Assembly (NCBI GenBank): GCA_914767715.1
Contig: OU612066.1
Span: 5,399,001-5,463,000, forward strand
Reading direction: 5' to 3'
DNA length: 64,000 nt
DNA from: Membranipora membranacea
Lineage: Eukaryota > Bryozoa > Gymnolaemata > Cheilostomatida > Membraniporidae
A model generated the notes under the pieces. It ran no database searches, was not told where the DNA came from, and was given only the letters and a program-made list of their open reading frames with translations. Of this stretch, positions 24,843 to 37,300 are shown piece after piece (the first letter of the stretch is position 1; each line of letters opens with the position of its first letter). The position numbers and the translations under genes were made by a program.

Positions 24843-26589
24843 TTTGAGTCAATTCGTAGGCAACTCAAGTGAAACTTGATCTAGCAGGCTATCACATCTG
24901 GTGGCGGAAATAGACCTTTTTTTATACTTTTGTGTTCAGATGATGTTTCTCAAGAAATTTCCACATCGTTTTGTCTCGATCACGATCTACTTGATTTTCT
25001 TCCAAGTCAACTTAATTTTTAGGCAAACAAAGTTACCAGTCTATTGTAAGATTTATTGATTCAAAACACCTGTTGCACTGATTTGGAACCAGTTATGCAC
25101 ATGAATTGACAAATAAGCCAATATTTTTTGGCTGTAGCCCAAGATTATCTGAAGTTTTCATAACTAAATGACTAAATATAAATAATAAAGTTTTGGCACG
25201 TGAAGGGAAATGTGATGGGAGCCAGTTGATACCAGATAAAATAACGTGCATAAATTGTTTACATGTCGAAGTCATTGAACAGACTAAATGAACCAATTGA
25301 GGATCTAGAGGAGGGCTACCCTTTGTCGTCAAAATACCTTAAAGTAAATTGATCATTTTTCTTTTAATTTCTGGCTGCAGCCAGAATTTTCTATCAATTC
25401 ATCGAACTCAACTGAACCATGTTTTTGGAAAGTTTATTTAATATTTTCAGAAAATTCCGTGTAACGCGCTTAGATGCCTTGGTATAACAAGAAACACGTG
25501 CACACATTCAATGAAAATAATGAAAATTTTGCCTAAACATCAATACTTAGTGTGGTTCCATAGCAATCAGGATGTAGATAATACCATCATGCACGTACGC
25601 ATTATCTGAAGGCAAGACTTAGATGATACACAGTGTGAGCTCATCTGGTAACATCCTGGGATATTACAATGAGCAAAGAGGTTGTGTCTCAACAAGTTAT
25701 TTCATCTGTGATGCTATTCTTACAATAAAAAAAAATGTTTCCTGTTTTGTCAACTGATGACAAAAACTATACAATGAGTTGATTATTGTGAAAGACAACC
25801 AGAGACGTGTAATGATGACTAGGCAAATCATCAACTAAATTTTCTGACAAAAAAAATGCTATTTTCACTTTCTCTAAAATTAAAGCGTGTTAGATAGCTA
25901 CCCCATATAATATAATACAGTTATGGTTCTTTGTATCATCACGATACATATATCTGAACATCTGATTTGTAGCAGAGAGAATGATATTTGTCATATTGTC
26001 CCATCCTCTCTGGCCTGTAGCAGAAGAATAACTTTGTTATATATACTAACGAACTGCGATACAGCACATCTGAGGGTGGTACCATAGTCCAAAGAAAAAA
26101 CAGGGGATTAAAGTTGTATTGTGTGATGGCAATGATAGTGATGATGAAGAAGACGACAATGACAATCACCATGGTGATGATGATGATACGCTTTAGATGG
26201 ATAGTCCTGTGGCAGCCTATGCAAAATCTGGCTAGAAAATGCAACTTCATTTACGAAATTGGATGGATAGGGTTTGACAGTTGAGTTTTTAATGCTGATC
26301 GCAATGGTAATATTGTACCACTTGCTATGTCCCACAGGGCCACAATAGGCGGTAAATTTCCAAAAACACTGCCCGTATAAGGGAAAAAGATCAAAAAATT
26401 TACAAGTTTCAAGGGTCTGCTATTATTAGTATCCGACAATTGGTCGAAAACGGTCGCAAACCCTCTTATATCACCTGTATATAACTATCATTAAAGGGAA
26501 ACGACTTTTTCAATTTTGCTGCCGCCTAGGCTCAGGATGTTTGTATAGGTCGGATTTTTCTATGGTGGCTTTGTATTGACTCCATTGTA

Positions 26590-26850
26590 GACATCCCCGA
26601 TGAAAATGTTTAGGTATAATAATATTGGCGTCTATTGCTCTATCTTCTGTGGAAAAGTAATTCGTATTGTGTTTTTTTGTAGACGTCACTTCTAAGAATT
26701 GGTTGGATCATGTTGGGTGCACGGAATCGATCAATCAGTTATATCGGCAGTGTTTTCTGTGATGACATCCCCAAGGAAAATATTTAGGTATAAAAAGTTT
26801 GGCGTCTATTGCTTTATATTCTGTGGAAAAGTGATTCATATTGTTTTGTT
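26590..26850. repeat. Diverged direct duplication of about 85 bp
   Basis: About 26590-26673 and 26764-26850 share a run of similar blocks in the same order (GACATCCCC, TTTAGGTATAA, TTGGCGTCTATTGCT, TTCTGTGGAAAAGT), 174 bp apart, at roughly 85% identity by eye. It lies downstream of the olfactomedin gene. Confidence 0.7.
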
Positions 26851-27096
26851 TGAGGAGTTTATTGAGGAGTTTATTGTGGTAAAGAAAACAAAAAAGCTGT
26901 TCTGTTTCTTCTTTTTTTCATTTAGGCAGAGTGTGTTGGCGTGTGTAGTCGTGTGGCAATTAATGAAAATTAGCAAGTAGTAAAATAGTGATGCTAATGC
27001 TGTGACTTGGCACTGTTGATCCAACCAACCAATTACTTGGAAGTATTTGGTTATTGTTAAGAACATGTACGGAGCGTGCTGTACTTAATGAATCAC

Positions 27097-30000
27097 TTAG
27101 AAGAAAACAGGATAGAGAACAGCGTGTCCGTTATCCCAGCCGAAGAGAGCCTTCTCTCTAGGATTGTATGATAGAGCCTGTATAGCACCAAACTTACTCT
27201 CCACATCCATCTCTGTAATAACAAGCAGAGTTATGCGTAAATAAAGTGAGCTGTACGACGGCTGAACTGCTCCTTCTTTTGGTAGAGGTTGGGTGGGTTG
27301 GAGGAGATCCAACCTCCAACCAGTCAGAGCCAACACATTGGCAAGACAGAGGTAATCAAGGTGGCCATTATGTCAGGTTATCTCGAGAGACTAGATAGAC
27401 TGAGCTATGTACAAAGCATCCAATGAACGCTGTCCTGCTTGCTGGTTCTGATTTTGAGGGTAATGAAACTAACAAAGGAAAGATAAATCTCAATGAAAAA
27501 TGTAATAAAGGCTGAAATTCTCGATATAAGCGCACTGGTTTATGTGTTTCCTTTGAGAGTATCAATGGATGATACACGGCTTGTTCATATTTCTTTAATT
27601 AGCTTTTACACCTGTGGTTTTCAAACTCATGCTGCAGACTTACCAAATGTAAACTCTTCTCCAGTTTTGGTATCATATCCCCACTGATGACCGCTAAGAT
27701 GTCTAGATTTGTAGTCATCGATTGTGTACAGTCGTCCACACACCATAAACACGTTAGCAACAGCACCTGCAATAGTAGCAATATTACCTCAGTTAAATAT
27801 GAATAAAAAAAAACATGGCATTACCTGAAATAAGAATATCCAAAGACCATCACAAACAGAAAACGAAAGCGTCAAACCTGGTGTTACTAAAAATCAAAGG
27901 ATTGTTTCATATTTTGGAACTGCAGTCACCTCAGCCAAATCAAATTTGAAGTTGAAAATTCGGTTAGGCTATCAATTCTACCAGTCAAATCTTTTCGGAC
28001 TTATTTTAATTTAATAAATTTGATGATGCTGATGACATAATAGATAGATTACCAAATCTATCAGGCATTGTGAAATGATACACGAAACGATAGCTCCCCG
28101 CTTTTGTAACACAAAATGCTTCTCAATCAATAATTTTACGACAACTTCTATTGTCTTGGAACATCGTTTTATCTATTTTTGTGATGGGGCAACTCCAAGT
28201 CAAAACTACAACTGACCAGGGAGGGTGGGACCAATATAAAATGTAAATGTGAAGGTAATGTGAGATTTTGCCCCAACAGTATAGCACTAGTGAAAAATAT
28301 CAAGCTGATGAATTACACAGCCAAATGGAATGATTTCGTATGCAAATTCATTGAATAGTTTTTGTACTCACGCTTCTGCTTGCCAGTCTTCCAAACTTGT
28401 TCTCGTTCGAGAGTATCCTCATTTAATCTGGCAATGTCCATATCTCCGTTACTGTCAGCATATACCGCATACAAACCTTTAAGAAAATAAAACCATTATG
28501 TGTAATTACTTTAACTATCCTTCTTAGTATATTGATGTATTTAACCAAGGAGTAAAAGACTCTTTTACTCTTTGATTTAACACTGACTCCAAACCCCTGA
28601 ACACAGCGATAGAGATGTAATTGTATTTTCTTTTCAAATTATCGCAGTGCATAGAAAGTTAATTATAAATTTCGCGTTTTGCTTTTGCGAGCAATATTTC
28701 ATCAAGGGGAAGCTATATTGTGCAATTTTTCATGTAATTTGCAACTTTTGGGTTGTCATTCATTTATTGCCTTGTGTCTACTCAGACCATCCTCGTCACA
28801 AACCTCCATGTAAAATATTCAGCTGTGTTTTACAATTTGTATATTTTCTACTACCAGCTTGAGATTGTAAGCAGATTTCGGAGGATAAGGAATTTGAAGA
28901 TGCACGGAAAAGTGTGTGTCTGGATTTTGTTGTTGGGCTGCTTAGATAAGTGAGCTGGAGTTGGTGAGCCCAGTACTTTACAAGCTGCACACTCACCTGT
29001 TTCATCAAAGTTCAGATCGACGTCATTATAAGCGTGACCGTTATAGTCGAAGGCGATGTCAGGGTACCTGTCAGGGCTGGCTAGCTGAGGACAGCTCTTA
29101 CCATACAAGCTAGACATTCTCCTGATAAATCTGCTGGAGCTGTACTCATCATACCAATAGAACACTCCATTGATATAGAGAGGTTTCTGTCCGTATATAT
29201 TGAACCCACAGGATGATTGGGTCTGCCTAAAATTCAACATTTTACATCTCTATATCAAAAACAACTGACAGTTTATGATTGTGTATTTTAGCTAACAATT
29301 GACATTAACTCATTGCGCCATAGATAGTTTTATTTTCCATTGCAGCTGTTCGTCAATATATAGACTTGTCAGGGAAACTTACTTTGTCAAAAGGTTTGTG
29401 CTCTCATAATCATTCAGATTATTGAATGAAAACAAATATTGATTTCTGGCCGCAGTGGCTCTTGTCTCATAGATCTTAGTCTTCTCCTCATCACTAACAG
29501 GAAGTGGATCCTTGAGCCACGTAGCCTGTATGTTTCTGAACTTATAGGTAACAGGAGTGCCAATTGTGATGTTTCCGTTAGCTGGACAATGGCCTAAAAA
29601 GAATATAATAAAATCCCATTTGATTATATATTTTGTAGTTAAGGTTTCATCCACCGGAAATCACCCATGCCATCATGTTTTCGTGGTACCTTGATTAAAG
29701 ATCACCAACTTTCAAAGACGCAGCCCTCCTCAACAATAATATTTTTGACACATTCACTTGACAGTGTTACCATATACTTTTGTTACTTTAATTTGATGAA
29801 TCTCTATGTATACTGTAATAATCAGATTTGTACCATGAGGGAGTTTATACAAACAGCAGTCTTTCTTTATTTTTCTGCATTCTAGAAAATCCTCCTTATT
29901 CATCCTCATGGTTTTAAAATCAAAATCGTTATCAGTGGCAAGATAATAACGAATATCTATTTATGCCAGTATGTCAACTTATACTTTACACTAACTCTCA

Positions 30001-31933
30001 CTTACACCTCTCAAACAAATCTTGTCAAGACAGGCCGACTTTACACCTGGTTGATTCATACCTGCTGTAATAGTCTGGTTATATGGCAGCCCATCTCCGA
30101 TGAAGTCTAGAGCTCCTTCCTGATGTACGCTGGTAATCGTTGAACATGATGCGACTCGAGCCCGTAAAGCACTTAACTGAAAATAATGCAATTAAATAAA
30201 ATAAAGAATGCTATTTTGTGAGTTGTATTTCTAAGTTCAGATCACATGTCAAATTCTAAAACATTTTCAAAAAATTATCAGGAGGACAATTGATTTGTTT
30301 TCACTCACGCAACCTTTTTTTTTGTATCTGCATATTATAAAAATGTCTTCTTCCTGCAAAATTCTTCTTGTCCTACACCTTTCAACCTTATAAAATCATC
30401 ATTAAGACAACTTCATACCTCCTTTTCCACGTCGGCCCTGACGGCGATAGGGTTTTTTGTACCGAGCTCTAGAAGTGAGGCCTGTATGAGCTCGACCTCG
30501 GCCACGAGCCGCTGGGTAACAGTAGAATTTACGCTCAGAGCCAGCTGGGTAAGTGTTGTTTGCATCGAGGATACCTGGTCCTGTAACCCCGCTAACTCGC
30601 TCATAGATAAGGATATCGACTGACTATAATACAAAGATGAAATGACCCTGATAATGTTCGCTCAAAACTGGTCATGCACCAACAACTAGAAGGATTGTGT
30701 AGTCATATAGGATTCAGGGAAGGTTGATTAAGTCCACAGATAATTCACTTACTTGTGTAATGATGTTTCAAGACTCGTCATTCTAACTATTAGCGCTGCG
30801 AGATCAACTTTAATACCTTCTACCACCTCACCGTGTACATGAGCTATAACAAAATCAAAGAATTTATCAAAGGCTGTACAATACGGCTGAAATTCCCAGT
30901 AAGAAGGACCTAGCAATTGACCTGACATTCCTCAGGTTTTCTTTGGTAATTCTCTTGGAATCCATGGAATCCCCTGAAAACCTGGTTAAAGTTGCATTGT
31001 GGGAATATTGTCAACATCTCTTATCGTTATTGACTATTATCATTCACTATATCATAATAGAGGAAAAGGAAACTAGAGTCAGTTGAGTAACAGGAAGGAA
31101 GTAGCGCAAGAATGCTACTTTGTTGCTAACTTACTGCAGCAAAAATAGAACAAAAGTGTTAAGCAGCAAGCTTATTCCCTTCCATTATTGAGCGATGAGC
31201 TAATATGCATGAGTTTGCTTAATATTACTTTTGATCAACTTTGCACATCATGAATTATTTGACAATGCTCATGATAGATAGCTTCAGTTGATGTACTCAC
31301 CATACACTATATCCAGCTGAGCTCGAGCTCTGACTAGTTCAGCATACTCAGCATCATAAGCACACGGCTGTGGGGCGTCCAAAGTACACTGACACTGATC
31401 CTCAGCATCACATTGTGAGGCAGACACAGATATCTGTCTATCCAGGAGTTCATCCAGGGATTGCTGCTCCTCAGCCTGCTCATCTTGCTCGTCTTCCTAT
31501 GCATTGATGGAGTAATAACTTTAACAGGAAACTTTTGAAAAGCATAAGCAAAGAGCAATATTACTGATGACCAAAATTAGGGTCAAATGAGTTGGTGAGA
31601 CAAACAACTATTAGCTGTAATGAGCATTTATAGGTAGATGATTCAATTATATATATAAGACAAAGATGCTTTACCACGTCAAAAGAATACACAACTCCTG
31701 AAAAAATGATAATAATAACAATAGTTGATAAAGAACATTAAAAATTTGATCACGAGTTCAGCTCATTCATTAATGCTATGATTAGAACTGATATAAGCGG
31801 GTCTAGGTAGATGGCACCGAGAGGGCTTGACCCACTAAGTTCATGAATCTACAGAAAAAAAAGTTGTTACCTGCATGTTTACAGCAGAGATGAGGTACAG
31901 AAGTAGAGCCGTTAATAGTAACCCACTCCTCAT
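27097..31933 (-). CDS. Secreted coiled-coil olfactomedin-domain protein
   Basis: Ten exons close in phase: 31933-31871, 31496-31301, 30843-30753, 30623-30419, 30176-30062, 29593-29383, 29226-28997, 28476-28372, 27766-27644 and 27212-27097. They give 484 aa. Residues 1-20 are a signal peptide. An acidic stretch and a Cys cluster (CDAEDQCQC) follow. Residues of about 85-185 are helical with heptad-like hydrophobics, a probable coiled coil. From about residue 232 to the end is an olfactomedin domain. It starts with a TWLKDPLP block and includes LYAVYADSNGDMDIARL, a VANVFMVCGRLY block and YDTKTGEEF, and closes with SYNPREKALFGWDNGHAVLY. That layout (signal, coiled coil, OLF propeller) is the usual one for secreted, oligomeric olfactomedins that bind cell-surface or matrix partners. 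The particular subfamily is not resolved. Confidence 0.92.
28546..28574. repeat. Short intronic palindrome
   Basis: GAGTAAAAGA (28550-28559), one base, TCTTTTACTC (28561-28570). Complementarity continues with one mismatch into CAAG/CTTTG. It lies in an olfactomedin-gene intron and shares CAAGGAGTAA with the palindrome at 33944. Confidence 0.6.
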
Positions 31934-31960
31934 TATGAATATTTGCTTGAATTGCTATCT

Positions 31961-31991
31961 AGTCAGAGAAGCACAGATGTCTTCTCTGACT
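31961..31991 (-). promoter_or_regulatory. Hairpin just upstream of the olfactomedin start codon
   Basis: AGTCAGAGAAG (31961-31971) and CTTCTCTGACT (31981-31991) are perfectly complementary 11-bp arms with a 9-nt loop. The hairpin begins 28 nt upstream of the ATG. If transcription starts about 25-30 nt past the TATA box, it lies in the short 5' UTR and could affect translation. Confidence 0.55.
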
Positions 31992-32022
31992 GCGCTATGA
32001 CAGCATCTGATTTCACAGCCTC

Positions 32023-32029
32023 TTTTATA
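32023..32029 (-). promoter_or_regulatory. TATA box of the olfactomedin gene
   Basis: TATAAAAG on the minus strand, about 90 nt upstream of the start codon at 31933. This implies a transcription start near 31998 and a 5' UTR of about 65 nt. It matches the canonical motif, but the start site is inferred. Confidence 0.6.
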
Positions 32030-33943
32030 CTACGGGTGCACATGACGATGTGCACGTGAGACTGGCAGCTGAAGATGTTTTTTCTGATTTTTGGCATTTA
32101 GTGAATTTTTTACAGATACTGGTACCTGTTATTCTGGTGTTGAATCATGCAGTCAATAACCTGCAGCTAGAGAGTACATGGAGACCTGAGCGTCACTGCC
32201 GTTATATCAAATCCTTTTAGGACGAGTTGGTGGATCCGGTTATAACCACTTTACTAACGCCAAATACTCATTTTTGCAGCACTGGGCTAGAGTTTACAGC
32301 CAATATGTTCCATACATGAATAATGTTAAATAAATACTTTGCAATTATTTTTCGGATCGGTTTAGGTTTTTTCAAGCAATGGAGTTGTCCCCACATAGTT
32401 TTGAAATGGCACGCCAGCTGTGTGTGGACACAGCCCCCTTTCCTCCTGACAAATGTGTTGTAAACAGACTTATTTCCATATTTCCTACTGTGCCTCAATT
32501 ACGAAATCAAACAAGACCTGCTCTTTTAATAACCATGATATATTTCTGCTCTTTCTGCAGATTTATGATTGGTTTGCAAACCATTGCATGGGTTAAAGAA
32601 GTCGAGGATATGGTGGAAACTGGCGCATCTTTCTGTGATTGGCAATAATTTCATTGAGAACCTTATCTCCTAGGAATAAACCATTCTATACCCGAGTCAT
32701 TCAATTAAATAGCATTAGCAAAGACTGATGAACAGGGGATATAACCATAACAGAGCAACTGTAACCAAAATTAACTAGAAAACTATTTCGGGAGCACTAA
32801 GAGCCAATAAGGGGTCACTTTTCTAGAACAGGATCTTTGTGTTTAGACTATGAACCTGACAGCTGCCACATTTCATTCATTCACGAGTGAATCAGTCTGT
32901 AAAGATTATTGTGAAAGAGTTTTGTAAGGCTTATTCTAAGGGCACCTCTATCCACTCAACCGGTTGGCAAAAAATTCAGTTTTCCCATATAAGGAGACAA
33001 GTTGGTCAACACCGTTTGTCCTGTATTCAGGTCGATGTTACCGCAGAACAACATTCAGGTGCTTATTCAGGAATAATACCTGGTGGCATGGATTGCATGG
33101 TAGGTTGCTTCTGTTCTGCTGCGCTACTTGCCTATTTAAATGCACAAGGCTAGCCCATGTCACAGCCATTTTACCTCTGTACACTATTTCACCTGTTTAT
33201 ACTCCACTTCCTTAGGAGTTTTTCGTTGGGTTTTCAATCACGTTTTGTGGTATAAACTTTCTGTGACGGGACCTGCCAAGATCAACTCCAAAAACCCATG
33301 GATATAAAAACCCATTAGACATTCACCTACTAAATCTAAGACGTCTATTTGAGCCAATAAAGTAAGTTTAGCTTTGAAAATTTAACTCTTCTAGAGTATA
33401 TTATCCAAGAAAGAGAGAGAATGGTAACCTGATCCGAACACATTTGAGCGATTTTCTTACTCCCGCGCCAATGGCTAGGGTGACATTAATAGTTGTCTGT
33501 CTGTTAATATTAAGATCAGTAACAATCTTAGAGATGAGATCAAATGGTGTCCTTAACTTTCCATGTTGAGATTCGGGATTGTTAAATGACCATGAAAGGA
33601 GAGCAGTTGGCTGAGATTGAAAACTTTAATGTCAGTTCGATAGTGATACAACCATAGCAAAAATAAATGTGTTCCATCAAACAATAACAATGACTGAAAA
33701 CAGAAAATAACAATAAAATGATATTCAAGTAGATGGATATAATCTTCCAGCTATAGAACCATAATATAATTGCTTAAACACAAATGATACACCCCTAGTG
33801 GTATTTAGGGATGTATAATAGCTCTAGTGATACACCACTGTCTTGGTGTAATTTCTACACATAACGAAGCCATGCAAAAGTTTTATATCTAGTTGTGGTG
33901 CTTTTGAATGAATTTTGAGCATTCATATATCTAGTTTACTCCA

Positions 33944-33964
33944 AGCAAGGAGTAACTCCTTGCT
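33944..33964. repeat. 21-bp near-perfect palindrome
   Basis: AGCAAGGAGT, A, ACTCCTTGCT: 10-bp arms around a single base. A similar but weaker motif (GCAAGGACTACTCCTTG) occurs near 61884. Confidence 0.65.
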
Positions 33965-34288
33965 CCAAGCTTACATTTACCCAGACTCAGTCTAGATAGC
34001 AAATGATTGAAGCATATACGAGTCAATGTGAATTATATACCTCTTTCTATAAGGATGTATGTGGAGGTTTACCCATACAATCTGTATAATCTGTTAATCA
34101 TTTTCGCAATGATAATTAATATGAAGTTCACCTGCACCGAAAACCACCCATGTGCCGATTTTCTAGAATAACGTTTAGTTAGGCCCTCTATTATATACAA
34201 ATTCTAGTAAGATTAGAACCAACCTGGTATTATGCAATCATTACAAACCTTCCCCCTATGGTTATACAATAGGATTGCCTAACTGATA

Positions 34289-34294
34289 TTTATT
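34289..34294 (-). terminator. Polyadenylation signal AATAAA of the ZYG11-family gene
   Basis: TTTATT on the plus strand, about 34 bp past the stop codon, reads AATAAA for the minus-strand transcript. Confidence 0.55.
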
Positions 34295-34327
34295 ATCTCT
34301 CAAACAAAGGGGCATGAATATCGCTTC

Positions 34328-37300
34328 TCATGATATACTATCCATAGCAACCCTATCCTGCAGGTAGTTAGATACAAACTGATGCAGAGAGTTGGCAGAT
34401 TTCCACACATGTCTGGAGCGATATGTACTATTCATCTCTGCTAATACCACTATATCAGTGTATACTCCATTCTTCATGAGCATAGGCACATACCGTGAAG
34501 CTGTAAAATAATAAAGCCATCTCAAACTCTACTAGAAGTGTATAGATGGGTACCATCAAGCTGTCAGAGTGTTGGGGTGGATAGAGGATGGGGTGGAGGG
34601 GCAAAGTCAACTTATTATTAATTTGACAGGCCCGCCATATATTAGTGTGATTTGACTGGCTATTCATGAAGATAAAACAACTGAAATGAATGACAAATCT
34701 CTGTCAGTGAAAAACCCACAAAATTTGTGTAAATGTGTAATAAGCAGTAATGCTGACGTTAATATGACCTTACCATCTTTAACACAGACATGATGAATAG
34801 CCCATAGAGCCCAGTACTGCACTGCTGGAGGAGATTCAGGCTGTAGAAGTTTAATAAAAGGCTTAAAGCATCTGTACGCTACCATAGGATTCTCAGGCAG
34901 GCCCCACTCTCTCATTGTGGATATCTGAATAAAAGTGAATCATCGTCAATAACTGGGAGAATTCACAGAGAGCAATAGATCTGTACAAGTGTACAAGTAT
35001 AGATTTTAACTACTGGCCAAGTCAAAACATAACTAAAATAAAGAATAATTTTGTTTATGAAGATAACTCTTAAGTTTTGCAGGAGTGATGGGTATGTGTT
35101 CAATATATATACTTAACATATTAATTCTAAAATATTGAATATACATTTGATGTAAAAGCATCAATTGTAAGTTTGATAAGTGCAGGTAAATCGATGATTT
35201 TCTTCCACAATGACATTAATGTTTCTGGTAGTGATATACATACTTCATTTCAATACATGTACAGGCAGAGATTGGAGTGAATATATCTATGTTGAACAGA
35301 GCCTGACGCCATGTGAATTTAAGTGGACTCACCATTTCATCCTGCACATGGTGGAATAGTGTATGTTTATCACTCCATGCAGGGTTATTTACATCACATA
35401 GTAAGTTAGCTAAGATTCCAGCAGAAAAGTATGAGTATTCAGCATTAGAGCTCCGCAAGGATTCCCTGAAATGTGACAATAAAATAGTAAAAACAAGCAG
35501 AAAACATGGTATAAAATGTTGTCTTTTCGGAATTATTAAAACTACATAATTATTTTATGATTTTATAAACAGCAGTTTTTGAGCGATAAGAATGATTACA
35601 TTGTGGAACTACCATTGGTATAACTGATAAGGAGGCCCGCTGTACATTGACATACGCCTGATGTCAGAAGACACATCTACGTATATGTGTACAGATACTA
35701 ATGGGTTACATATACGTATATGTGTACAGATACTAATGGGTTACATATACGTATATGTGTACAGATACTAATGGGTTACATATCAATGTATACTTAGACT
35801 GACCTCATAAGATTGATGAAAGTCTCATTTATCAAATGCTCTTTTAGCTCATCCACTTCAGCTATATTATTCTAAAAAAGGAATACAGAATATAAAGTCA
35901 TACTTAGAAATTTGACAATAAATAGTATATCAGATACACATGAGGTGTCTGAGCTTCACTCTCAGAATATTAAATTAGAAATTGAAATATTGACAATCAA
36001 ATGCGGCAAGAATCACTAACAATTACATTTCTGTAAATGGGGGCAAGCCTTGTTCATATTCAATATTGCATATTACAACATGTATGCGACCAAAAGATAA
36101 TCACCATCATGACTTTAATCAACAACTAACTGACTAACCACACTGCAGCATAACTACAATATTGGGTGGAGTGAGCAATCACACATATTAATTGAATTCT
36201 CTTGGAGGTCTACGCATTACAGTTTATTTCAATGCATTGTTGGACTGTTGTAGATATACATCTAATCTACCATAGGCTGAGAAATAATTCACAATTCAGA
36301 GTCGTCAAGTCTATATGATCTACATACCAATAGGCCTACTACTTTAGTCTGTATCTGTAATCTTGTATCTTCTTCCTCAACTTTACCGTACTCCTAAAAA
36401 TAAACAAAATATCAGACAAATGTAAGTGAAGTTTATGTGTAAATCAGATCATCTATGTAGTATAATATATATTCATAACAGATGATAGTGCTCTGGTGGA
36501 GGTGATGGAGTTGCTGCTCAGCACTTGTACTATACACTAAGAGCAGAACAGTATTAGGAATTAGTACCACACCTGACCATACATGAATGAGTGTTATGAG
36601 GCTGGAACTCAACTAATGATATCACTTGGCTTTCTGTAATTCTGTAGGTTTTGTTGATACTGTGCCAGATAAAAACTGATGAGGCTACAGTTAAGTATCT
36701 AGATAGAGGAGATGGGACGCACCTTGAGACAATCTATGGCGAGCTCGAGGCCGTGTAGTTTGAAGAAACACTGACAAGCTTTAGGTGATTCATCGGTTAG
36801 ATTCCAGAGAGCGCTGAGAGCGAATCTCATTGTCCTGTCAGTGGTTAGCTGCTTCATCTTATTACGAGTGATCTCGATAAGCCTGACCATGTACTGAGGA
36901 TTGGCTGCTAGTATACTCGTGTCTTCTGTACTTATCTATCAATCACACACATGAGGTTCGAACCATTAACATCAATACGTATATATACTATTGGCATATT
37001 GATACATATGGAGAGAGGAACTGGATAGTACATCTAATTATAAGGCGGCCTTAGTGTTCAATAGTGAGCAAGTAAAATAATCCTCAAACTAGGTCTCAAT
37101 GGTTAGCGTAGTAAGGAATTATCACAAACAGTCCATAATACTTCAGGACAAAGGACATCTCGTAGGTCATAGACTATTATTGAGTTATTATTTTTCTGTA
37201 CTATTTAAGTATTCACCTTAGCTGCCAGGATTGATATGACAGCCAGACTCATCCTACAGATGGCATCATCCTCAAACTTACACAGACATTCCATAACTAG

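Larger units (their letters stand above)
23668..27096. other. 3.4-kb intergenic region
   Basis: No gene is called. Contents seen: palindromes at 24028 and 24822, a diverged direct duplication at 26590-26850, and GAT/GAC-rich simple sequence near 26130-26180. Minus-strand TTTATT motifs at 26858 and 26870 could be olfactomedin polyadenylation signals. A 103-codon minus-strand frame (26250-25939) encodes a basic stretch and one hydrophobic helix, but much of the helix comes from simple-sequence DNA, so it is not annotated as a gene. Confidence 0.5.
31934..34327. other. Region between the olfactomedin and ZYG11 genes
   Basis: This holds the olfactomedin promoter and 5' UTR (TATA box, hairpin) at its left end, and at its right end the 3' flank of the ZYG11 gene. 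Open frames at 32379-32648 and 32887-33153 show no recognisable domain, and I do not call them. A short palindrome lies at 33944-33964. Confidence 0.55.

Noticed and set aside
25939-26250. 103-codon minus-strand frame with a basic N-terminus and one hydrophobic helix
   Set aside because: The helix is largely encoded by GAT/GAC simple sequence; there are no splice partners and no family resemblance.
31668-31692. Possible extra small exon in the olfactomedin gene after the signal peptide
   Set aside because: It has an acceptor-like TTTCAG but its length breaks the frame. Joining 31871 directly to 31496 is in phase and sensible.
32887-33153. 88-codon plus-strand frame between the olfactomedin and ZYG11 genes
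   Set aside because: No recognisable domain, no clear splice context and a composition like the surrounding non-coding DNA.
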